From Galaxea fascicularis (taxonomy: Eukaryota; Cnidaria; Anthozoa; Scleractinia; Euphylliidae), in contig OX419341.1 in the NCBI GenBank assembly GCA_948470475.1, positions 23,057,207-23,121,206 of the forward strand: a stretch of DNA of 64,000 nucleotides, in the 5' to 3' direction. The notes beneath the pieces were generated by a model. The model ran no database searches. It saw only the letters and a program-made list of their open reading frames with translations, and was not told the DNA's origin. A program made the translations under genes and the position numbers. Of this stretch, positions 57,201 to 64,000 are shown in pieces. Positions within the stretch are counted from its first letter, which is position 1, and each line of letters opens with the position of its first letter.

Positions 57201-60200
57201 TGTTACGGGACTTCGTTTGTTTCCACCATATTAGTCTTCCTTTGAGGGACACCACCAAGGCAGTCGTAAATAAAATAATTTAAAAGAAACAAAACAGCAC
57301 CATGCGATCACTATTTCGTAATTTTGCCTCCGAATTGCTAAGACGCCACTTCTGCTAACATTATATTGTTATACTTGCATGAAAGTGAAAATTCCGGTTT
57401 TATAAGAGTTTACGTTTTTGTACTTTTTGTCAATCGCTATATGTTTCATCAATTTCAAAGTGTCGTTGTACTTGTAACATAGCCAGAAATTCTATACAAC
57501 ATGGCTGCCTCCTAAGCTGCAAGCATGCGCAAAGGACACATATACGGATTAAATATGGCGGCAGATCATAAAGAGAATGAGGGGGAAATTATAAACTATT
57601 GCATATTATGTCCTTGTCGCCGAAAATGCAACTTTCCCCAACTTCAAAATCGATAAAGCAACGATCGAACAGCACTTCAATCGAAGGAAACGTCAGGATA
57701 AAATTATTCTAGGCAGTGCCTTTTTTGATCGAAGTAGAGTCATAAATGAACACAATATCCTCTTACTAACCTCTTAAAGTAGTGTTGACCTTCATGCCTC
57801 CCTTCGTCTGCAGAGAGAAAATAGTTTCTCCGATACGTTTCCCCAACATCCCATTCAAAAGATGTGATGTTAAGCTACCAAAAGGAATATTTTTCTCCCC
57901 AAAAAACGTCCACTAAGGCAGTGCCTTTTTTGACCGAAAAGTAGGATTTTTTGAATGAGCCATACGCCAGGTTGGAGCCATTAGTGAAGCAAAAATGCTC
58001 CGAAAACCGGTTTGTTTTCGTTCCACTTTGGAAGCCATTTTGTTTTTAGCTCGTTTTTTTGGTCAGTTGTATTCCCTGTTACAATAGGGACGCCGCTGAA
58101 CATAAGAACTGACCAAATTTCGAAAAAAAGCGGGAAGAAGCCTTCGAATCGCCCTCGAGGACTCCTCGAGTGCATCAAGAGAACGATAAAGAAAGTATTT
58201 ACATTTCCCTTTAACTTGCGCTGACTCAGAACCCTTTCCACTTGATAAAAATGGCCTGTCTTTGTCGCTGGTCGAGTCTTTAAAAAAATCTGCAGTGCTG
58301 ACATCGTTTAAAGCCTTCTAAAATCCCTTATTTACTCTTTTACTCGATCTGGCCGCCATTTTGAATCCGCGCCCGCGAGGCAAGCCGCTTACTGTCTAGG
58401 ATTTCTGGTTATGAGGCAAAACAATATGTGAGCATGAACTTTTGCATCATGATTCGTCCCACTGGAACGGTAGCAGGTGTTAACTGAAGAAGAGTCGTGT
58501 GGTGCCATTTAAGTTTGCGCTTTAGAATTTTGATGAGATGACACGAACAAGAAACAAATAATAACAATATTCTATCTCAACTTTAATTTAACTTAATTAT
58601 ATAGGTTAAATACATAATTTGTCAATCAAATTTGGCACGATTGGTACTAGACACAACTGACTTAACACTAACCTATGCTTTCTGTAAGCGATGTTCACAG
58701 CCAAGCATACAAATGAAAACATTATTCCTCCAAGAGATAGGACCATTGTTACTACTGTTTGTTCTTTAGATGCTTTATAAGCTTCGATCTCTTTAATTAC
58801 ACTATCAGTTGGGGGTTTACCTGGGTTAAAATTAGAGACAAGAAAACAAAAACAAACAATGTTAAAGGAAGGAACATCTCTTTTGCACAATATTCATATT
58901 TTCCTTACAACATTACAACAACAATATTTTATTTAAAAAAACAGTAAACAATTACAGAATTGTATAACTACCCACAAATAGCTATAGCTAATCGAGGCAG
59001 GTAGGCAGCATAACATATTAACTATAACTATGGTGCTTGTGCACCGTTACAGGGAATTATACCATATATGCAAACAAGTCAATTCCATGTATAAATGATT
59101 AACTTTTATCCACCTTTGAAATTGCGAATGATGCCATGATGTCAAGGACTTGTCATCGCGGACCGTTTTGTTGATATTTTTATCTTTAAAGGCATTTCTA
59201 AATCGTATTTGTAATTAATACCCACAACGATAAGTGTCAGTACTAAAACACTATAGCAAGTACACGACCTATTAGCAACTCGGCGATAAACAGAAGAGAG
59301 TTGAAAAATCTGCTGTCAATCATCGTGTATGTCCTGTAGAACCTAGTTAATGAAAAGGGAGTGGGCGGGGGGGGGGGGGCGTCGGTGGTTTCCTTCTTCT
59401 ACTTTGTACCACCGTGTGCCACAAGTTAATTTTCTTGTCTTGTTAAATGAGTAGGCTGACACCACGTAATCCATGTCCTATAACAAAATCACCTTAAGAT
59501 AGCTCTTTAGGCTCTCTAGCATCGAAGCTCAGGAAAGCTTCTACTTCAGTTTATTCTTCAATTGACTTACCTCCCCACTTGAGAAGTGATTCCTCTATTT
59601 TGTTTGAAGATTTGTTGTAAAAGCCTACCACCACCCTTGCATTGCCTACAAAAGAATTTCAGAATTTCAAAACAAACGCCCTTTTACTTATTTGTGATGG
59701 TGAAGAAAATTTGCTTGAACCTTGTTGTTGCAATATTTCTATCGTCGTTTCTCGATCGCCTCGCTTGTCAAACTTTACAGTTCCCTGCAAAATAGTGAAG
59801 AGTAAAGATAACGAGAAATAGTCAGCTTCTGGTGGAGTGAAGGGTGACTTATGTACCAGCTCTGTCTCCTTTGTACCATCCTGTGCCACAAGTTCCTTTC
59901 TTCTTCCTTCGTTTCCTTGTGTGGACAACTTTTTCTTCGAGTATGGGTGGAACAATGTTGACCCCGGCAATTCTAACATATTTGGTTCATATACCGCGCT
60001 TAAAAATAATTACCACTTCACTTTAATGAGGCTTTGTCATGGGACTTCTGCTTTTTTCCGGCGAAAACTTCACAGAAATGTTACTTAATGACCTTTACTC
60101 CTTTAAAATACAGGAGAAAGACATCAAACGATTTTTTTTTTGGCAGGAAAAGTTATCCATAGTACATTTATGACCGTGGCTTCAAGATGACATCTGAGAA

Positions 60201-63200
60201 TTTTTAAAATGTAGGTCAAATGTTTTAAAATGCAATCCATTTCAATCCTTGCCATCCGTAACAGAAGACAGTATTTACTCTCAGAACAGTAACACAGTCC
60301 TGAGTAAATAAACTGCTTCATAATTTTTGAATTTTATCTGATTTTAAGACATCTTTTAGCATTTTACAGCGGACCAAAGTAGCATGACAAAGCCCCTTTA
60401 ATCTTATTAATATTTTCAATTCAACAATCGGATTTAATTCACTTAGCTTCTATATACATAGCAACAAAATTCAAAACGACATTCATGTTTATGCCAGTGA
60501 CACTTCAAAGAATGCCGACTCAAAACAAAACCCAGAAATGTCTTCCTTAAAGCGATTTGTTATTGGAAATCAGACTCAATGAACCTGATAATGACATACT
60601 TACCGACATTCCAAGGAAATTCAAATTCCGCAGCGTATCTCTGAAAAGGGCAGCGGTCTCACTATCGCCGTACGTTAGATTTGATAAGCATTTGTTTCGG
60701 GATTCAAGGATGAGAGAAGACTGGTGAAGAGTGAGAGCGATGCTCCAAATTGCATCATACGCAAAAGACGAGAAGGGATTTATTGGATAATTCTCTCTCA
60801 TACTTTTCTCTGTCAGTTCCTCGCTGAGCTCGGTTGCAGTCTAAAAGGGACAAAAAAGATCGGACGTAACTGCTAAAAGTTGCTATAAGTTATCCAGCAA
60901 CTGCTAACTGAAGAGAGGTCGAGATAGCCCAAATCAGCTCCGCATAAAACGGCAGACACAGACAAATCAACTGAAAGTCAGCCTCTTGTTTGATGAAAAT
61001 CAATCCCTCGATCAATTAAGAACAAATTAAATAAATGTGAATATGACAGTGTCAAGTTAAGGCTTTCCTATGGGACATGGAGTAACTTTTGGGAATGTCA
61101 CTTGACAGAGGTTTTCCAAACGATTTCTGAAGGAATCTGAAGGAAACTATGCCTATACGTGTATTCCCCTACCCATCAAGAAGATTCAATAATAAGCAGC
61201 ATAATACAGCCACCATCTAAATACTAGCGGGACGCGATGTTTGACCGGAGTTGGCTTCAACGAAAGGACTCCGATGAGTCTCTTGGCAAAGACGAAACAT
61301 GCGTGTCAGACTAACCATGAAAATAATACAGCAATGAATAAAAATAATTTAGTCATAAACTTTAGCTGCTTTCAGTAATAAAGAACCGCTCCCTCCATTG
61401 TCAGCTACTTGAACGGTAAATCTCTTCCCTCACTGACAGAGGCTAACCTGATCTGAAATGCTTTTCTGTCATTGTCGACCAGATACTGTGTCAGCAGGCT
61501 ACTCTAACTGATTGAAAAAAAACTCTAGTTCATGATCAATTATGGCCATGAGGATTCAACACGTTGAAGTAAGCCACGAAAAATTAACCCACCTTTTTAG
61601 CAATCGTTGGGGATGTTGATCCGCCCAGTCGAAGAGGTCTGGTCGCAAGGTAGTTTCCAGCGGCTTCCTTTACTTGGTGTTTGCTGCACGATTTGTTTCC
61701 GGCATTCTCCCACCATTTTTCACTGTACCAACCAGGAAGTACCCACACATACCTTCTGCCATAGATCCTTTGCTTATAAGCCTGCCAGCGACAAATAAAG
61801 ATTTCTTATCGCAATGATCAGTGTCGTGGATAAGATTACTAAATTACATGCACACCAAGTAAAACTTATAGGCTCGGCTCAAAGGTTGAACTTTTCATGT
61901 GCCGAATCGAACGCTAATTAGGAAAATCTTTTGTTCCAACTTATTTGCATTAGATGTGGTATATGAAAAGTTCGACGTATGAACCGGGCCTTACATGTCA
62001 GCGAAAACAAATAGAACGTTGAATTAGACTAAATCCGCCATCTTTGATTTGACCATCAATTTGTCATAAAAGGGAGCATTCCCATTGAAACGCTACAGTT
62101 AGTTTCCGTACAGCTTGACTTGCAGTTAATTTGTGAAGTTAGGGTTAGGGCCAATATTAACAATCCCTGCAAAAAAATTTAAATTAAGAACGAAATGTTA
62201 ATCTAACGAAAAAGATTGATCAACTATGATCTAAAATACGTCAAACGTTACAATATTCATTTAAACAACGACGCAAAAAAAAAAAAAAATAAACGCCGTG
62301 ATTAAAATCTAAGGAAGAAGACAGGCTGAACTACAATAACACATGCCTTTCCGTAACCACTTGACGGCATTTTGCTTTGCTTGAACTGTATCTTAGTTTT
62401 CGTTGTAAGATCAAGAGATCCAAAAACAGAACTACTACAAGAGGCTTCGTGACCATTTGTCATAGATCCCATGGGAACCCGTTTCGGGGTGTGCATGCCT
62501 AGAAGTCAGGGTCCACTGAGCATAAGGGGTCCCTACGGGCTTATTATATCAACATTTGTTTTTATATTTTTTGAAAGAATTCTGTTAATCAAATAAGTAA
62601 TGTTACTGATTACCTCACAGGCGACCTTTGTAAACTTATCTTCGTACATCAGACCAATAATTATTCTCACATCCTTGTTCTGTAAGAAGGCAGGAAAGAT
62701 TCATTTTAGAAACAATGCAAATAATGGGACTCAGTAAAGGGAGATGAATGTAAATGATAAATGTTAGTACGCAGCTGGTAGAATGTACTAGTCAACAGTG
62801 CACAGCTAGTGGCGAAAAAACCCTCCAAGGGCAGCTGCAATACGCTGAAAAGAGCATATCAGATAAGTTGATTATGATTATGTTGTTCCTCATAATCCAG
62901 AAGAGACTTATTGGTTTCAAATCAAACCTTTTAGACGGCGCCCGAAAATTGTCAGGATAGCGATTGGCAGTCGCGACTTATCTGATAAAATACGATAATC
63001 CGGCTGGAGGTACATACCAAACCCCTGCCCTCCTATAGATTGAACAATATAAACGACAGTGAACTTCCATACACAGTGGCTGCCAAAGTGGAAAATCAAA
63101 CAGCGGTCAGAAGAACAACATCCATATTTCAGTAACGCATTTTCAATTTGGTAAAATACGCAACGCCGCCGGTTTTGAAGGAGTAATTGCTCTCTTTGAA

Positions 63201-64000
63201 AGTGGTAGCATACCTTGATATTAAGTACTGGATACTCAGGGTCGTCGTCAAAGCTCTCTACAAACTCAATCTTTATGCCCTTTTCTGTGAGCTGGTAAAC
63301 GAGATTCTCCTTTGTCTGAAAGTATCGAACGAAACCTGTGATTTACTAAATTGAAAAGGACAACGTTGTGAAAGCACCAATACATACTACTTATTGACCG
63401 AGAGTGAGGTCATTGCAGGAAAATCTCAGACTAAGGACGAGGTTAATAAGTTATTTATTACATGGCTTTTTTTGGCAATAAACATGAGATTAAAAGAATA
63501 CTGAGAGAAGAGAATTGTATTGCATCGGAAGCTAAATTTTGGCTTGTTCCTCCAGGTAACAGAACTCATTCTCTCAATGTTCTGCGTCATTGATAATTTT
63601 AAAAGGTCTGCATGTGTTTGTTTCATTTAAATGCAGAAGTTATTGAGAGAAAAAAGTCTCTCCATGAGTGTTGTTACTCAGTTGTGCTCACGAGAATCGC
63701 AGGTCGAACAAAGATGTTTGAAATGTCCGCAGCCCTCACAGTAGCCAATCAAATAGCGTGAAACTATCGTAGCCATATAAAATAAAAGCAAGGAATGGTC
63801 ATGATTGATTGAAAATATTAGAAATGCATGAAAGGTAGTGAACAGCATGAAATTACCTTGGTAAAAATGTTATTCTCCTGTACAATAATTGCACATCGTC
63901 TCCATTTCATCGCCAAGAGCGTCATTACTATCGCAACGTTATTTAGTGTTTCGGATGGACTGGTACGAGAAAATAGGGGGAAACGAGAGTCGTCAGAGAG
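54296..64000 (-). CDS. Metabotropic GABA-B type receptor (class C GPCR), 12 exons seen, 5' end beyond the window
   Basis: Exons: 64000-63857 (partial), 63315-63214, 62679-62614, 61781-61593, 60840-60604, 59784-59688, 59645-59571, 58820-58673, 56988-56856, 56147-56040, 55620-55492 and 54748-54296. All sites are GT/AG and phases chain (0,0,0,0,0,1,1,2,0,0,0). The first seven exons give the Venus-flytrap ligand domain: FPLFSRTSPSETLNN, VQENNIFTK, then RRYVWVLPGWYSEKWW, SFAYDAIWSIALTLHQ and GTVKFDKRGDRE. Membrane helix 1 is in 58820-58673, helix 2 in 56988-56856 (IIKMSSPHFN motif), helix 3 in 56147-56040 (VGFTLAFGGMFAKTWRVYKI), helix 4 in 55620-55492 (LLLDILVMVSWEIIDPLQ), and helices 5-7 in the last exon (GVFLAWETRNVHYAELNDSK). 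About 625 residues are present; roughly 150-200 N-terminal residues are missing. The tail after helix 7 is short and shows no long coiled coil. Subtype and ligand cannot be fixed. Confidence 0.93.
54978..55085. repeat. Foldback in the receptor gene intron
   Basis: TGTGACCAGAGGTTATTT faces AAATAACCTCTGGCACACA around a GC-rich GCGCTTTGCGCC core. Confidence 0.7.
56989..58672. other. Large intron of the receptor gene
   Basis: Between the helix 1 and helix 2 exons. No other gene, RNA or structured repeat stands out. Short ORFs here, including 57981-58304, have no supported homology. Confidence 0.4.
61868..61994. repeat. Imperfect foldback in the receptor gene intron
   Basis: TAGGCTCGGCTCA and GAACTTTTCATGTGCC on the left face ATGAAAAGTTCGACGTATGA and CCGGGCCTTA on the right. 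Confidence 0.55.

Noticed and set aside
57981..58304. A 107-aa ORF in the large intron of the receptor gene
   Set aside because: No homology, splice sites or membrane signature; it does not continue the receptor frame.
1..64000. CRISPR array, prophage or bacterial operon
   Set aside because: The repeats lack unique equal-length spacers, genes are spliced and widely spaced, and no bacterial gene was found.

Overview
This window is nuclear DNA of an invertebrate animal, most likely an anthozoan cnidarian and probably a stony coral. The evidence is: spliced genes with GT/AG introns, TATA boxes and AATAAA signals; a class C GPCR of the GABA-B type; a THAP-domain cut-and-paste transposase; a free-standing P2X7-type zinc ballast domain; and dense foldback elements and MITEs. 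The species call is inference. There is no bacterial-style operon, CRISPR array or rRNA gene.

Layout, 0-19 kb. A three-exon ankyrin-repeat gene (minus, 356-2862) carries a Harbinger-type MITE in its first intron. Next come the first two of three same-strand copies of a four-exon gene for a secreted coiled-coil, cysteine-rich protein: copy A (3238-5292) is intact, and copy B (11571-18267) is a decayed pseudogene. Copy C (31896-33937), intact, lies beyond the transposon nest. Copy B holds a complete Ty3/gypsy retrotransposon (12835-17431) with two identical 132-bp LTRs and a 5-bp target duplication. A ~190-bp tandem array, a dead LINE, inverted repeats and a tRNA-derived SINE fill the gaps.

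Layout, 19.7-31.2 kb: the most interesting region. A 10.5-kb stretch (20608-31139) is bounded by inverted termini and a 5-bp direct repeat TTGAA. I read it as one DNA transposon of about 5.2 kb with two convergent genes: a plus-strand protein with the P2X7-like zinc ballast domain and a minus-strand THAP plus DDE transposase (Kolobok-like). Both promoters carry the same TGACGTCACTGGTGGGGAA block. Two later insertions broke it. A 5,071-bp CACTA/CMC-like element (21348-26418, TSD TGT) sits in the middle exon of the ballast gene. A 214-bp MITE (29728-29941, TSD CATTGC) sits in the THAP exon. Subtracting each insertion plus one TSD copy restores frame exactly. The CACTA-like element carries an apparently intact six-exon gene for a 360-residue protein I do not recognise.

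Layout, 34-64 kb. A 10-kb gene-poor stretch holds several foldback elements, including a perfect 31-bp palindrome and a 63-bp-arm hairpin. Then comes a plus-strand gene (44318-50924) for a large secreted-type beta-helix ectodomain with a cysteine-rich module and about seven membrane segments; a 274-bp tandem duplication rich in CCAAT boxes lies just upstream. The right end is a 12-exon partial GABA-B receptor gene (minus, 54296 to beyond 64000) whose exon phases chain without a break.
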